Assembly: GCA_030248225.1 (NCBI GenBank)
Contig: JASANE010010126.1
Span: forward strand, 1-64,000
DNA: 64,000 nucleotides
Source of the DNA: Trileptium ribeirensis
Taxonomy: Eukaryota; Nematoda; Enoplea; Enoplida; Thoracostomopsidae
Direction: 5' to 3'
The notes below the pieces were generated by a model. The model had not been told where the DNA came from. It did no database searches and saw only the letters and a program-made list of their open reading frames with translations. This document shows positions 36,201 to 49,011 of the stretch, one piece after another (position 1 is the stretch's first letter; each line of letters starts with the position of its first letter). The position numbers and the translations under genes were made by a program.

Positions 36201-36494
36201 AAATACGCGAATTATTCGTGAATAGAAGTTGAATTGAACTGCAGTTGAACAGCTGTTAATTTATTCTCGAACGATTCGCGAAAAAATTGCTATTGTTCTC
36301 ACAGGGACTGTAGAACACGCATTACGTCGTCATCGTAGCTTCGTTCCAAACCGTTTTTCATTAGGACCCCTAGCTTCATGAATACGGCCAGCAGGAAAAT
36401 CAGAAAGGCAAAGTTGCAACGCGTTCACATCTTGTACACAGTTCATGGCCGGCCGAATGGAAATCGCTGCTGGCTGTGATCGCATCCAACAGAG

Positions 36495-37005
36495 CCCAGT
36501 GTTGCAAGGAGTACATAGTAGCAAGAGGTAATCTCATAAGTGGTACAAGGAGTACCTAGCAGCAGCAGACAATCTCCTTGCAAGGAGTACATTATAGTAG
36601 CAGCAGGGAATCTCATAAGTTGTTCAAAGATTACATAGTAGCAGAAAGTAATCTCATATGTGGTGCAAGGAGTACATAGTAGCAGCAGGCAATATCATAA
36701 GTGGTGCAAAGAGTAGATAGGAGCAGCAGGCATCTCATAAGTGGTGCAAAGAGTAGATAGTAGCAGCAGGTATCTCATAAGTAGAGCAAGGAATAGATAG
36801 TAGCAGCAGGCAATCTCATAAATGGTGCAAGGAGTAGATAGTAGCAGCAGGCATCTCATAAGTGGTGCAAGGATTAGATAGTAGGAGCAAGCATCTCATA
36901 AGTGGTGCAAGGAATAGATAGTAGCAGCAGGCAATCTCTTAAGTGGTGCGAAGAGTTGATAGTAGCAGCAGGCAATCTCATAAGTGGTGCAAGTACTACA
37001 ATTTA
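36495..37005 (+). repeat. Minisatellite of about 40 bp, about 13 units
   Basis: The unit resembles GTGGTGCAAGGAGTAGATAG followed by TAGCAGCAGGCAATCTCATAA. Units vary from about 37 to 45 bp and differ by point changes. It lies directly downstream of the LINE remnant. Confidence 0.9.
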
Positions 37006-37110
37006 GCACCACGCAATCTCGCGAAGCCTGTACAAGCTAAGCTAGGCATATCTAGCAGTGTTACCAATTACATATGAACGAAACGGAAGCTGCAGCTGCA
37101 AAAGACAATT

Positions 37111-37456
37111 ACTGGCCTGTCCACAGTGGGGAGATGGGGGATCGGCACTTTCTAAATCCCCATGTCTGTCCCTTCACTCTGCCAAAACCTCTCATGTTCA
37201 ACTAAATCCAAAAATTTTTTATGTCTGAAAATTTATGTTTTTTGTTTGCAAATTGTTTTTTAATATTATTTATAATGCTAAAACGCCGTTTTATGCTTAA
37301 AATACATGCCTTGCAGTAAAACTACATGAAAATATGGGAATATTTAGTATTTTTAAGCAAAATTTATCCCTCCCCACTTTGAAATTTCCCTCGAGAATGG
37401 ACATGGAGGCCCCGAAGTCCCGCTCCCACTTTTCGGAGGGCTCTGCACAGTCTAGA
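37111..37456. mobile_element. Repeat family with CTGGCC ends, copy 2
   Basis: It starts CTGGCCTGTCCACAGTGGGG and ends near CCACTTTTCGGAGGGCTCTG. The interior is shared with 28183-28471 and inverted 42410-42728. It is probably a non-autonomous hAT-like DNA element. No coding capacity. Confidence 0.75.
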
Positions 37457-37595
37457 ATTATGAGCGTCTTTATGTAATATATGTTTTTTGCATGACGAAA
37501 TATGTCGTAACACTTTTTTGACAAGATCTACGTGTAATTGATTTATTTTTGCTGGCTAAAATCAATACAAATGCTTTGACGATCGTCGGTGATAG

Positions 37596-37817
<222 letters not shown>

Positions 37818-38187
37818 TAATCTGAAAACAAAAATTTAATATGTTTTAATGATACTATGCTATCAAAAAATTTAATTTTAGCATAATTTGGTATTCGACA
37901 ATTTTTCAACTGGATTTTGTTTCATAACGTCCTTACATTGAATACGACAGTGCCGCTGCCAGCTTAGCAGGAGCATTGGATTTTAGTAGAGTTGGTAAAA
38001 ACTAATGATTTGAAATTGAATCTGGTCAGCGCTTTAGTTTCCCTTAAACTGGTCCGATTCGTTTATTCAGAATGTCGGTGGTTTATTTTGAAGAAACATG
38101 TTTTGCACATTACTGTTGTTAATAACCGTCTGAATACGTTGCGGGTGACTTGCTTCAACTACGGTACCCACCTCGATTATCGAAATG

Positions 38188-38390
38188 CACTGCTATCCAA
38201 AAATGGGTGCTGTTCGCTCGAAATTTGTTCGATGTTCATTCGATAAATTCAAAATTTTGTTCGAACTGTGTTCAAATTTTGTTCGAGACGCGTTCGAATT
38301 ATTGGCACGATTTTATAAATTTGGTCGAGATCTGTTCGGAGTTATATTTTTACTATTCGCATTATAAAATTCACATTTCGTGTTCCTAAA
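38188..38390. mobile_element. Partial MITE with TTCGAAC words
   Basis: CACTGCTATCCAAAAATGGG followed by GTTCGCTCGAAATTTGTTCG resembles the left half of the 38541-38696 and 50831 elements. The right end is not seen. Confidence 0.5.
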
Positions 38391-38540
38391 ATCGCGATTT
38401 CGTCGATTTATGATGACTATATCGTCATCCAATATATTATTCCCACCAAAACAACCATTTTGCATTTATTTTGACTGAATTGGGTACAAAAACATGCAGC
38501 TCGTGAGACTGCGTTAATCCTCTCAAAGTAGCCTAACATC

Positions 38541-38696
38541 TGCAGTGCTCGCCAGGAATGAGTGTTCAGTTTCGAACGAACGAACATCGAACAGATTTCG
38601 AACACGATTTTTTGTGTGCGAACTAGTCTCTAACAAACTTCGAACAAAATTGAAAATTATTCGAACGAACAGGACTCATTTCTGGCCAGTACTATA
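38541..38696. mobile_element. MITE with CAGTGCTCGCCAGGAATGAG ends
   Basis: The left TGCAGTGCTCGCCAGGAATG is mirrored by CATTTCTGGCCAGTACTATA on the right. The interior is rich in TTCGAAC words. Its terminal CAGTACTGGCC-type repeats relate it to the CGCTCG family and to Tc1/mariner ends. Confidence 0.75.
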
Positions 38697-39095
38697 TGCA
38701 TTTAGGGTTTTTGAGCTAAATGCTCATGTCAGTACTTGGTAATGTGGCGTCGGACAAAATAAACATTCAGCCAGCTGTACATCACATTGCCGAAGGATCT
38801 TTTCCGATACAACGTGTTTAAGCACTACCGCTTTAGGTCTACCGCTAAATCGATATGAAGGTTTTGGGCTCTCCATTCGCTGAAAATTTTACCAGGGGCA
38901 TGAACCATGGGTGGCTGGTTCCGAACCGGGGGCGCCGGATTTTGCCAGGGGGCATTTTGTCAAGAGAAAACGGTAAAACGTCGTGTCTCAAACACTGCCA
39001 AGACGCTTTTGATGGAGAGAAAAGCGATTTTGAAGCAAATTTTGACAAAATTTCCAAAATTTTTGGCTTCAGAACGAAATTTTAGTACAAATTTT

Positions 39096-39182
39096 GATCG
39101 AATTTTTTGTATTTTGGACCGATTGATCGAATTTTTTGTATTTTGGACCGATTGATCGAATTTTTTGTATTTTGGACCGATT
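39096..39182 (+). repeat. Three perfect 29-bp tandem units
   Basis: GATCGAATTTTTTGTATTTT plus GGACCGATT repeats three times without mismatch, indicating a recent expansion. Confidence 0.95.
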
Positions 39183-39251
39183 CGAAACAAAAAATTTTTC
39201 AAGAGGCAGTAAACCGGGGGAGCCCAAAATTTTTCCAAGGGGCACCTGTTC

Positions 39252-39473
39252 TACAGTACCCGCCAAAAATGACTGTCGCTCGCTCGCGACTCGCTCGACA
39301 CTCGCTCGAGACTCGCTCGCGACTCGCTCGAAATAAATTTGTTCTAAAAATAGAATTTTCTATTAATTTAAATAGTTGCGAAATCTCGAGCGAGCCACTC
39401 GCTCGAGACTCGCTCGCGACTCGCTCGAACTCGCTCGCTCGAAATGCGACGGTCATTTTTGGCGAGTACTGTA
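39252..39473. mobile_element. Tc1/mariner-type palindromic MITE, copy 2
   Basis: The same ends (TACAGTACCCGCCAAAAATG / GGCGAGTACTGTA) and interior as 27936-28135. This copy inserted into the 38863-39520 element. Confidence 0.9.
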
Positions 39474-40169
39474 AATCAGGGGAACCGAAAAATGCCAGCC
39501 CCCCAGTTTGGAGCGCCCAGGTTAAACGATTAAGAGTTCGATGGTATCATTATCATAATCCTTATACCAATGTTGGTTATTGACTACACAGAGGCTATGT
39601 TTATTGCATTTAATGAATGCAACCAAACCCCGCTTGTTTGTCTATTGCGCAAAATGTAACCGCCTGCAACGATACTAATGTTTCTGATTCCATATTGTTT
39701 TTCTGCACGTTTTTCTAAAAAATGTCGCATTTGAATCCCTGGAGCAACCGGGAAAGCAGGGAAAATTAACTTATTCCTTATTTTCTAGAAAGGTTTGTTC
39801 TTTTGGATTGGAGGAAGTTCTGCATCTTGAATGAATCGAGAAACATCTTCGACTGATCCCTGAGTTATGGAGTATAATATATGTATATGTGTTGGGTCTT
39901 GCGTCAGCTATGACTAGAGGTATTTTTAATACAGCGGATTTTATGTTTTGGGCAGTACATAGGGAATTTTGCGTTTTGTAGACGGGAAAATTGCTCATTA
40001 AAAATAATTCTGAATTTGCGCAAGGACTATGTACTATGCTTCGAGACCTTTTAATTTTTCATAATGCAGATTTTTGAAAGTCAGTATGTTTAACAAGACG
40101 TAGGATGTACGATTCTACTAGGCTTACCCTTCCTATTACTCTTTGTTTAGGTACAGTTTGCTATTTTAG

Positions 40170-40298
<129 letters not shown>

Positions 40299-40887
40299 TG
40301 AATGGAACTTTTAAAATGTTGCACGATGCAATAACTGTATCGAACACGTTTGCCATTGGATAGAAAAAATATTTCTTAACCCTTTAATCCCTACAGCTGT
40401 TGTTCGACAACAAATAATTACGCTTGAGTGCCCCGTACAAATTAAATTCGACTAATACTGCACGATTGCACGCGTGTTGTTCGCTCGGTTTGCAAGGAGT
40501 CTTAAGCTTCTGAGCAATAGTTCCGAGATAGCTCAATTTGTTAGTAAACATGATTTTCACCAGAGCTTTCGAAATTAAATTAATTCGGGAAGTAAAAGGT
40601 TAACGTCTTCTAAACCTTTCTTATAAGTAAGGAAGCCAGAGTAGTGAGCGCTTTTCGTCAAAAATGTCGGTTGACTATTCAGAAAATTCTTTTTCTCCTT
40701 TACCTATCACGCATAACTATCAATGATGGGTTAGCATAGAATTTGTTATTCGACGTACATTAGAGTGTAATAATAGCACATTTATATTTGAGTTTACGAA
40801 GCACTCGTGATTTCCGGCTCGAATATTGACACAACCGATACTTTTTTTAGAACTTTGTGATCTTGGTCGCTTGGGATACACCAAAAT

Positions 40888-41204
40888 AATTTAGTGCTGT
40901 GGACATTACAAAACGCGACCGTTCGTTCGTTTTTGGCACGTCTTTTTAGTAAACCATCTTTGCGTTCGAATGTGCAGGACTCTCCAGAAATGAATGTTGT
41001 TCTTTCGGTGTTCCTTTTAGTCGTTCGAGAAATTCCAAGTTTTGTTCGAAATGTTTTTAGACATGTGGGAAATTTTTGATATGCTTCTTTGAATTTGTTC
41101 AAGAATGCTGTCCGAATTTTGATCGCTAATAAGCAAGTATTGTTCGATGTTCATTCATTCGCTCGAAAAAGGGTTATACGTAGTCATTTCTGGCGAGTAC
41201 TATA
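40888..41204. mobile_element. MITE with TTCGAAC words, longer relative
   Basis: The right end CATTTCTGGCGAGTACTATA is the family terminus. The left end near 40888 is degenerate. The interior has GTTCGAAATG/CATTCGCTCG words like 38541-38696. Confidence 0.55.
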
Positions 41205-42084
41205 CATGTATTATGCCGTTTTCGCTGCCGGGAATATGCTCACACTGTATCCGCGAGAAATGAACATTCACTGGATGGTAATACAAATAAACGATATCAC
41301 CCAAAGTCGGCGATTGAATTTTTTATCATCACTACAATGCGGCCTTGATTGTAGCTTATATAATAAATAAATTTAGCTCAGATTCAGGGTTTTTTGTGCA
41401 AAATCCTGTGCATTTGCACACTAAAATTTGAGAATGCACACCTCAATGTCAGAATACACAAACTTTAATTTTTAAATGCTAAATAGATTTGCTCCGGTTG
41501 TTGAGCCGCGCGACGTGGCTGCAAGACTCGTTTTGAGCGAGTGACGAAATTATTTATTGAAATTTTACGCCGAATTTATAAAACAATACATTCTAAGACT
41601 TTTGGTCTAAATACAAAAATTGCAGTAAACATAAGCATGGCAACATATACAATGTTTGATGATTCTACAATGCTTGATATGAATGGGAATAGATGACGAC
41701 AGGTTTCGAGCAACTTTTTTATTTTGCACACTGAAATTTGAGAATGCACAAACTTTTGCACACCCCGAAAAACGAAGAAACCCTGCTCAGATTTTATAAA
41801 TCGAATATTGCCAGAAAAACAACCATAAAACTCTCAGATTGCGCTGAATTATTTGTTAAATCATAGGACCTGCAGCGTGAAAGATTTTGGGTAATCTGGG
41901 GGTTTTGCACTAGGCGAATATTTCCAAACAAAAAATATAAACCGGAAACTAAACCTCTGTCTCGCAGTTATTGTCTAGAATTATTTAGTGGCTACAATAT
42001 GCATGTTTTGTCCAAATAATGGTAATGCGATTCGTGGTTGTTACAGTTAACACGTTCAGCTAGCTGCAAAGCCATATATTCATA

Positions 42085-42180
42085 TATGGAGGAACCGGAA
42101 TTACATTTCCGGGGGAAATCTGTTACAGCTCCGGCCAAACAAAACCTTATCAGAACCGGAAGTCGAATTAATGGTTTTGT
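42085..42180. repeat. Dispersed repeat with AACCGGAATT / CCGGAAGT ends
   Basis: A relative of 34385-34500, read in the same orientation (AACCGGAATTACATTTCCGG, AGCTCCGGCCAAACAAAACC, GAACCGGAAG). Confidence 0.5.
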
Positions 42181-42409
42181 TTAAAGTTTTCACGCATATT
42201 TTTTGCTCAGAAATAGTCCAATCGTATATTTTCATACTGTCCAATTTTAGTGCAAAACCAGATAATAATTAACCTATCAAAGCGCCTTGCAGAATATATA
42301 AGTGTAAAATTATATATATATATTATTTTTCCCCGCAACCTCGCAATATTAACAAAACAACTCAAGGTGGATGCTTATGGCAGTTAGTTGACTCATCTTT
42401 AGAGCCATG

Positions 42410-42728
42410 ATCTGGCCCAAAAGTGGGAGGACATGTTGAATATCGTGGGAAATTTCAAAGTGGGAGGGATAAATTTTGCTTAAAATATCAAACATTCCCA
42501 TATGTTCATGTAGTTTTACAGCCGTGAATGTATTTTCAAGCTATAAAACGATGTTTTAGCATTATATATAATGGTAATTAATGTTTAAAAAACAATTTGC
42601 AAACAAAAAACATAAATTTTCAGGCATAAAATTTTTTGATTTAGTTCAACATGGGGGGTTTCGGCCGAGTGGGGGGACGGATTTGGGGGGTTTTGAAAGT
42701 GGGGGTTTTTCCACTGTGGACAGGCCAG
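42410..42728. mobile_element. Repeat family with CTGGCC ends, copy 3 (inverted)
   Basis: It reads ATCTGGCCCAAAAGTGGGAG at the left and CCACTGTGGACAGGCCAG at the right, reverse complement to copy 2. Both ends carry CTGGCC, which are taken as the termini. Confidence 0.8.
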
Positions 42729-43234
42729 ATGATTACGTTCAAGGTGGATTTGATCGGTAACAACTATGGATAGTAAATTCTTGAATCGGAATAGTCGAGT
42801 TTCGAACTTGGCATCGTAATATAAGCAGATCCCACATTTTACTGCAAGCTTGTCGCAAAACATTATAATGCCTCTGGTGCTACCCAGTGGTTCGTCTCAA
42901 CGGCAGCTAGCACCTTGTCCCATGGCGTCCCCGGAATCTTTATTGGAAGAGCATCAATAATACTCAAATGTATAATGCTTTGCTTTCTGTTTTAAGTAAA
43001 GTATTCGATAATTTTGTTGACGATCGTATTGGTTTCGTTGGGTAACATACTAATCGCATTATAATAATTTTGCACTAGTAAGCGTAAAAAATTACAAAAA
43101 GTGAGCAGAGCAATAATCAAAGTATATATGATATCTTATTTATGTGTACATGTATTTCAACTAAATATTTAATCAATTTATACTAAGTATCACGTTTTAG
43201 ACATTTTTGATGCCAAATCCACCTTACAAAAAGC

Positions 43235-43467
43235 TACAGTACCCGCCAAAAATGACTGTCGCTCGCTCGCGACTCGCTCGACACTCGCTCGCGACTCGCT
43301 CGACACTCGCTCGCGACTCGCTCGAAATATATTTGTTCTAAAAATAGAATTTTCTATTAATTTAAATAGTTGCGAAATCTCGAGCGAGCCACTCGCTCGA
43401 GACTCGCTCGCGACTCGCTCGAACTCGCTCGCTCGAAATGCGACGGTCATTTCTGGCGAGTACTGTA
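43235..43467. mobile_element. Tc1/mariner-type palindromic MITE, copy 3
   Basis: TACAGTACCCGCC on the left and GGCGAGTACTGTA on the right, flanked by AGC/GCT. It contains one extra CTCGCTCGACA unit relative to copy 1, so the CTCGCTCGCGA repeats vary in number. Confidence 0.9.
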
Positions 43468-43479
43468 GCTAGGTAAAAA

Positions 43480-44175
43480 ATTAGCAAATTAATTCGTAAT
43501 ATTATCTAATTAATTAGCAAACACGGTAAAATCATAGAGTTTAAAATTCACATATTCATGATCAGCGATATCGAAAACCTCTGAGTGCCAAAAATCAGCA
43601 ATTTTAAGGTGATTTTAAAATTTAAATAAATTTAGCTAATAATTGATAATTAACTAATTAGCATATACGGCCAAGTTTTAGAGCTTCAGTAATGTCATAT
43701 TCGTGATCAGCGTCATAGAAAACCCCCGTCTGCAATTTTTTTTTCATTTCGTAGCAGTATAAAAATTTTCAAAAAATTACCTAATAAATTAGCAATTAGC
43801 TAATTAATTAATTAACTAATAAGCATATTTTTAAAATCCTCCGAATAGTAATAAACACCAGATTCATAATCACACGCCGAGATGTAATATAACCAGCAAA
43901 ATAAGAGCTTTACAATAATTATTGATTGAAAAATAAGCAATTTTTGCTTGAAACTGCTGACACGCTTAACTAATTAGTTAATTACTAATAAATTAACTGA
44001 AGCAAATTTTGACAAAATCTTTGTCTTGCACCTGTCCGATATTAGTCCTTTCAGACTAAAAAAAGTTTTTTTAAAAATCGTCCCAATAGTTATTGAGGAG
44101 TTCAACGGACAGACAGAAGGTGCCGAATTTTCCCTGACGAAAACAAAAACGCTTCGCTCCGCTGAATTACCATGA
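43480..44175. repeat. Dispersed repeat with TAATTAGC words and CGCTTCGCTCCGC border
   Basis: Several diverged internal blocks contain CTAATTAATTAGC, then a TCATATTCGTGATCAGCG-type word, and it ends AAAACGCTTCGCTCCGCTGA. It is the inverted, longer relative of 31225-31500. Confidence 0.6.
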
Positions 44176-44919
44176 CAGTATTGTTTCTGTTATTATAAAT
44201 TGGTACCGAATGTAATGTAATTATTTTAGACCAGTTGCATCTAGGTGCAATGCGGAAACTACACAGTACTTTTATTTCTCCCTTCATTGTTTTAATATAA
44301 ATAAATAGGTTTGTAATACCAGGTGCTGGTTCCGGATAGGTCCGACTTCGGTTACTCCTTGGTTGAAACGGAGCAAGCGAAGCAGGCGGAGTTTCGTCTG
44401 AAGGCGCTACGGTGACGGATGGTGAAAAATCGTTTTATCTGTCGGTGTAACTCCTAATTGTTCATGTTCAGGTGGTTAGATGCTGATATTTTTTTGTTTC
44501 ATTGCAAATCTGATGACGATGTTGAACGCTAAGAGTTCCAGGTCAAAAAGGCAAAAAATTGGTTTTAAAGGTGCTTTGGCAAATCTGGGCATACGTATAC
44601 CAGTATTATGCAGCCCTTACGATGCGGGGTATAAACCAATTGTTCATAATAAGCTCATCAAGATCTACAACTGCTGAATATCACTTTTGTGGGACTACTC
44701 CCTGGCCCTGTCTCTACCTTTATTTTACTTGAATAATAATTGTTAACACCAGGCTCTGGCTTAAATTTACAGGTTCGCCTTCGTCTAATTTTAGTTACTC
44801 GCGAGGTATTATTGCGTTGTGCAAAAAATTGGAGCAAACCAACTGTGCTGTGCCATTATGAACCCGACTTTTGGCACATGTTTATTTTATCACTGTGTGT
44901 TCAACATACATTGTTTTAG

Positions 44920-45014
44920 GTTGGGAACATGAAGGAGGACGTTGCTGGTGAAAAATTGCTCGACGGTGCGTCTGAAGATCTTCGGGGGTTTGTGCAGCAT
45001 TTGGAGAAACTCAG
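44920..45014 (+). CDS. Tau-tubulin kinase-like gene, exon 5 (helix G-H)
   Basis: Acceptor CATTGTTTTAG|GTTGGG, donor CTCAG|GTAATT; 95 nt. It encodes VGNMKEDVAGEKLLDGASED then LRGFVQHLEKL, matching the ..QVG..KE......LL..... region of TTBKs. It ends with two bases (AG) of an Arg codon completed in exon 6, which keeps the chain in phase. Confidence 0.9.
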
Positions 45015-45518
45015 GTAATTCACACACGTTTTATGGCAATTTTCGCTGCTCAAAAGCTGTTTAAAATACTACGATATGATTCAAAAACATGTTTCATCTT
45101 AACTACGGTTTTTCATTGAAGGAGGACTTTGCTTGTAAATAAATGCTGTTGACCAAACTTACCTTTATAGTATATCGTCGTTTCTAGTTTTATATTCGAC
45201 ATTGCAGTTATTCGACACAGCGGTGTATTTGTCATGTGGATGCAAGCAGTTTATTTATAGTAGCAGTAAATATTTGAGAGAAGTTTGGTGGATTTTGAGG
45301 GCTTTTTTAAGCAACGCTCATTTATATGACCATGTGACTAGACCGGATAGCACCGTTTATTTGCTTTCCGAATCTCACAGGCGCAAAATTGGAAAAGTGT
45401 GAGTTTTGTTTTACAGAGCTTTAATTACTTCTTGCGCAAGTCGTAGTTTAATTTTAAGGCAAACAAGGAGTGAGCCTCTAGCCCAGCAATGCTACGTTTT
45501 GTTTCTTCCATTTTGCAG

Positions 45519-45701
45519 GTATCACGATAAACCTGACTATGCCTTCATGGCTCAATGCCTTGATAAAGTTATAGCTGCCAATGGCATTTCGATGGATGAT
45601 CCATACGATTGGGAACTGGGCTATGAAAACATTCCGCGCCATCCGCGCACTGGTGGCGTATCGTCACGCAAGAGCGGTGGCGTGCCTTTGCGTGAAAAAC
45701 C
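45519..45701 (+). CDS. Tau-tubulin kinase-like gene, exon 6 (end of kinase domain)
   Basis: Acceptor CCATTTTGCAG|GTATCA, donor AAAACC|GTAAGT; 183 nt. It encodes YHDKPDYAFMAQCLDKVIAA and ISMDDPYDWELG, the conserved KPDY ... DPYDWE that closes the TTBK kinase domain. It then begins the tail: YENIPRHPRTGGVSSRKSGG. Phase is 1 in, 2 out, consistent with neighbours. Confidence 0.92.
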
Positions 45702-46855
45702 GTAAGTCTTGAATTACAGTCTTGTTCAGTAGAAACAAAAGCCTCAAATTATCAAAATTATCTTTCCAACCGGCACTTTTCCGACACAAATTATGGGCAA
45801 TACCCAGCACTCAGTCGCAGCGATTGATATTAATCTAGCTTTAACGTAGCGGTGATCACTGGGACGATAGTTGTTTTTCAATCATAAATTGAAAGTATTG
45901 TCAAATCGTGGTTATTGTGTTTGTCCGGTCCTAAATGAGTTGTTACCGTTTTACTCCACTCGCATAATCCTCATCTTTTTCAACACTACTTATACATTTA
46001 TTACTTCCCTGAACTGTGAATAGTCTGTACAAAATTGACACTATCAATCTTTTTCTGAGAGACGATCTTTATATTTTATGACAGTTAATTTTTTCTTTAT
46101 GATGAGCTATTAAATATGTGTTGGCATTTCTGTTGAACCGAAGGCTTCTAAATTTAAAAATTGTCTCGAATTACTATGTTTTCCACATACATCGCTAAAC
46201 AGTTAATAAACAGCCTGTTAAAGCTGCCAATGTAACCATTTGGTAATGAGACTCAGCATAAATTATGAACAAAATTTTAAACAGCGAAAATCTAAAGTTT
46301 AAGCAACTGTGAAAAGTAAAGTTCTAAGTTTAATTTTACACAATTGTAAATAATTTAAAAATCAAATCAACAGTTGGAACAAGAGTGTATCTCCAACAGA
46401 CTCAGAATAGGAAAAATAGAATTTTGGTGCCCAGAAGGCTTATTAGTCAATTTACGTTAAGTTGTGGACTTCGACGAGCTGGTGTCGGAAAATGGTCTGA
46501 ACGTGACACTATTGACTATTGAGCTGTTTAACTAATCTCCATCTGACGCCAACGTAGTTAGATATGGTCTGTGAAACACATATCCTTATAGGCACATTTG
46601 GCTGACAGCCCTTGAAAAACTTGTTGTTGGCAATTTTGACGCCGCTCCGTTACAGCTATAAAACAGTCCACACATCAGAATTATGATGGACTAGCCGCCT
46701 AGAGATTGCTTCATATGGATCAGCACGATCCGTCGTGTTGAACACTACTTGATGTTGGCCGCACATTATAGCATCAGGTAGGCTGGTTCATAATATTTTT
46801 TCTTAGTGTGCGATATTGTCATAACGAGAATATTACGCAGACTTTTCTTTCGTAG
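45702..46855. other. Intron 6 sequence; nothing recognised
   Basis: AT-rich with no repeat family or gene that I can identify. Confidence 0.4.
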
Positions 46856-47056
46856 AACACCTGAATCCAGGGAATCTAAAGACAGTCCTGCAGTGGTTGC
46901 TGTGACTACGCCAGATCGTGATACTGGCGGCATTGAAGCTGCTGAACAACAGCAGTATGTTGACGGAAAACGCAAGCCTTCAGCAAATGCTGGCGATTCG
47001 GCTGGTGGTTCAGGTGGAATGCTCAAACCGAAATTTAAGCGCCCAGATTTTCTCAG
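46856..47056 (+). CDS. Tau-tubulin kinase-like gene, exon 7 (tail)
   Basis: Acceptor CTTTCGTAG|AACACC, donor CTCAG|GTATTT; 201 nt with phase 1 in and 2 out, matching both neighbours. It encodes a Ser/Pro/Asp-rich, low-complexity linker (TPESRESKDSPAVVAVTTPD ... KPSANAGDSAGGSGG) ending in MLKPKFKRPDFL. This kind of linker follows the kinase domain in TTBKs and is poorly conserved. The call rests on phase and splice signals more than on similarity. Confidence 0.8.
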
Positions 47057-47289
47057 GTATTTGAGTAGTTGATTTCTATATTAAAAACCATTCGATCCAA
47101 CTTAACTCGAGTCCATTAACAAACTACTCGTTCAAGATTCATATATTAATCCTTTTTCTGTAACCCTGAAGTTACGTTTTGGACTGAAATAGTTTATTAT
47201 TTGATTCAGAACGTAGTGTAACGTAGTGCGAATTGTGTGTTGCGGGGTTATAGTTTTTAAATTCTGTCTGTGCATGTGTGATCGGCCAT

Positions 47290-48860
47290 AACTCGGGAAC
47301 GACTTAACCGATTTTCATCATCTTGGGCTCATTCGAACCGGCATAGTCGATTTATCGTGTTTATCCCGAGCGTTTTTTGATTTCGGGTCTGGTTCCAGGC
47401 TCAGGGTCAGGGGTCAAAATGAGGATTTTCTCCTCATTTTAGTACCCTTCACTGAAGCAAGGTTATTTTATCTTAACTTTCGCATTGTTTCTGGTTGGTT
47501 TTATTTCATAGTAAAATGATAAATGCCGATGCCTCTTTTTTGTTTTTCGATTAAGGCTATGTATGGCCACTTAGGAGTTTTCGGGCATGAGAAACTTATT
47601 GCTGGTGTTGGTTTTGCTGTACGACCCATGGTTCCATGGGTTCGGGACTATGGCGCTCCCAATGTTCAGGGTCTGAAGACAAAATGAGGGTTTTTACCTC
47701 ATTTTAGTACCTTTCACGGAAGCAAGGTTATTTTATCTTAACTTTCGCATTTTCCTCTGGTTGGTTTTATTTCATAGTAAAATGATAAATGCCGATGCCT
47801 CTTTTTTATTTTTAAATTAAGGCTCCGGTTCTGGACTTATGGGGTTTGAGGTATGGCTCCCTCGTGGTTCATCGACCCAAAATTCGAAAATTTGTTCTGT
47901 CGTCCTAGGCGGATGAAAAGTTTTCTTTGGATGTTTTCTGGCATGGGAAACTCATTGTCGGTGTTGATTTCATGGTTCCGTGGATAGGGGCGTGTCATGA
48001 AATAGCAACTGTCTTACCAGTCGTGGTTAATAACAGCTAATTCGACACGAACGGAAGCAGGACTCCGACAACGCTGGTTGTATGAGTCGACTCCGAACCG
48101 ACGAGATGACCGCGTAGACATTGTCAGCCACTAGTCTCCGATCCGAATCTGCGTGAAGACGACGAGAGCACTGATCGTGGCACTTATTGGACACCGTACT
48201 AATGTGAAGAGGCCTCAAGACCGACCGCTATACCCCTCAGTTGTTGCTGATCCATGCGCAAGGTAGACGACATTCCGCGGAGGTTCGTGGCCGATAACGA
48301 TTATGAGCACAAAATTTCATGACGATGATGTAAACAAAGATATTCCTAGTTAAAGTCATCAACTGTAGAACGGTTGTATCGATAATGCCAGTTCGTGTTA
48401 TCATCAGGCTGACGATATTGTCTATACGTGACCGTATCATTCCAATCAAAAAGGATAACCCGACGCTGTATTTTCGACGACATTGTATACATTGATATAC
48501 GTTAGTTTTACTGAAAAAGGTATCAAATATAAGGACGATGGTAGTGAGGCCAGATTGATTGTCGCCGATTTGAAATCCTCACCATCTGTCGTGAAGTCGG
48601 CTGTTTGAATTTCGTTCACGGTGCGTCACCCAAGAACGACCTGAGGCAGAAAAAGTTTACGGCAACATAGGGATATCAAAGTGTTAACATTCTTGAATGA
48701 AATTTCATAACAGGGGGTGTGGCTCCCCCATGGTTCATCGACCCAAAATTTCTAATTTTGTTATGACGTCATGGGAGCCTGATAGTATTGCACTTGGGGG
48801 GTTTTCGGGCATGGGAAACTTGTTTCCAGTGTTAGTTTTGTTCCAACTTGTGCGGTATAT
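47290..48860. repeat. Interrupted direct-repeat region
   Basis: A block of about 145 bp (AAAATGAGG ... GCAAGGTTATTTTATCTTAA ... GATAAATGCCGATGCCTC) occurs at 47413-47558 and 47679-47824. GTTTTCGGGCATGGGAAACT-like words occur at about 47577, 47935 and 48797. GGTTCATCGACCCAAAATT occurs at 47867 and 48735. The 47990-48710 stretch interrupts the pattern and may be an insertion. The class is unknown. Confidence 0.65.
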
Positions 48861-49011
48861 TGTGATATCAAGATGTAGCATATCGACGTATGCTATGTAG
48901 ATGTGACTGGCTGTGCACTCAAAAAGCGTAGGTGTACCTGTGCTTCACTACGTTCTGCAATCTCGATAGAGTTACTAGTATATTATTCTCCCCGTATATG
49001 CCATGAGGATT

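Larger units (their letters stand above)
38863..39520. mobile_element. Inverted-repeat element with a MITE inserted in it
   Basis: The ends TTTTGGGCTCTCCATTCGC and, inverted, CAGTTTGGAGCGCCCAGG, with GCCGGATTTTGCCAGGGGGC inside, relate it to 49012-49222. The CGCTCG MITE at 39252-39473 is nested between its halves, so this element is older. It also contains three 29-bp units at 39096-39182. Confidence 0.7.

Noticed and set aside
36495..37005. CRISPR-like array
   Set aside because: Direct units without unique spacers, in a eukaryotic intron; an ordinary minisatellite.
39107..39583. 158-codon frame and the similar Arg/Ser-rich frames at 39199 and 43190
   Set aside because: They read through the CGCTCG MITE repeats; Arg/Ser content comes from the repeat, not from selection for a protein.
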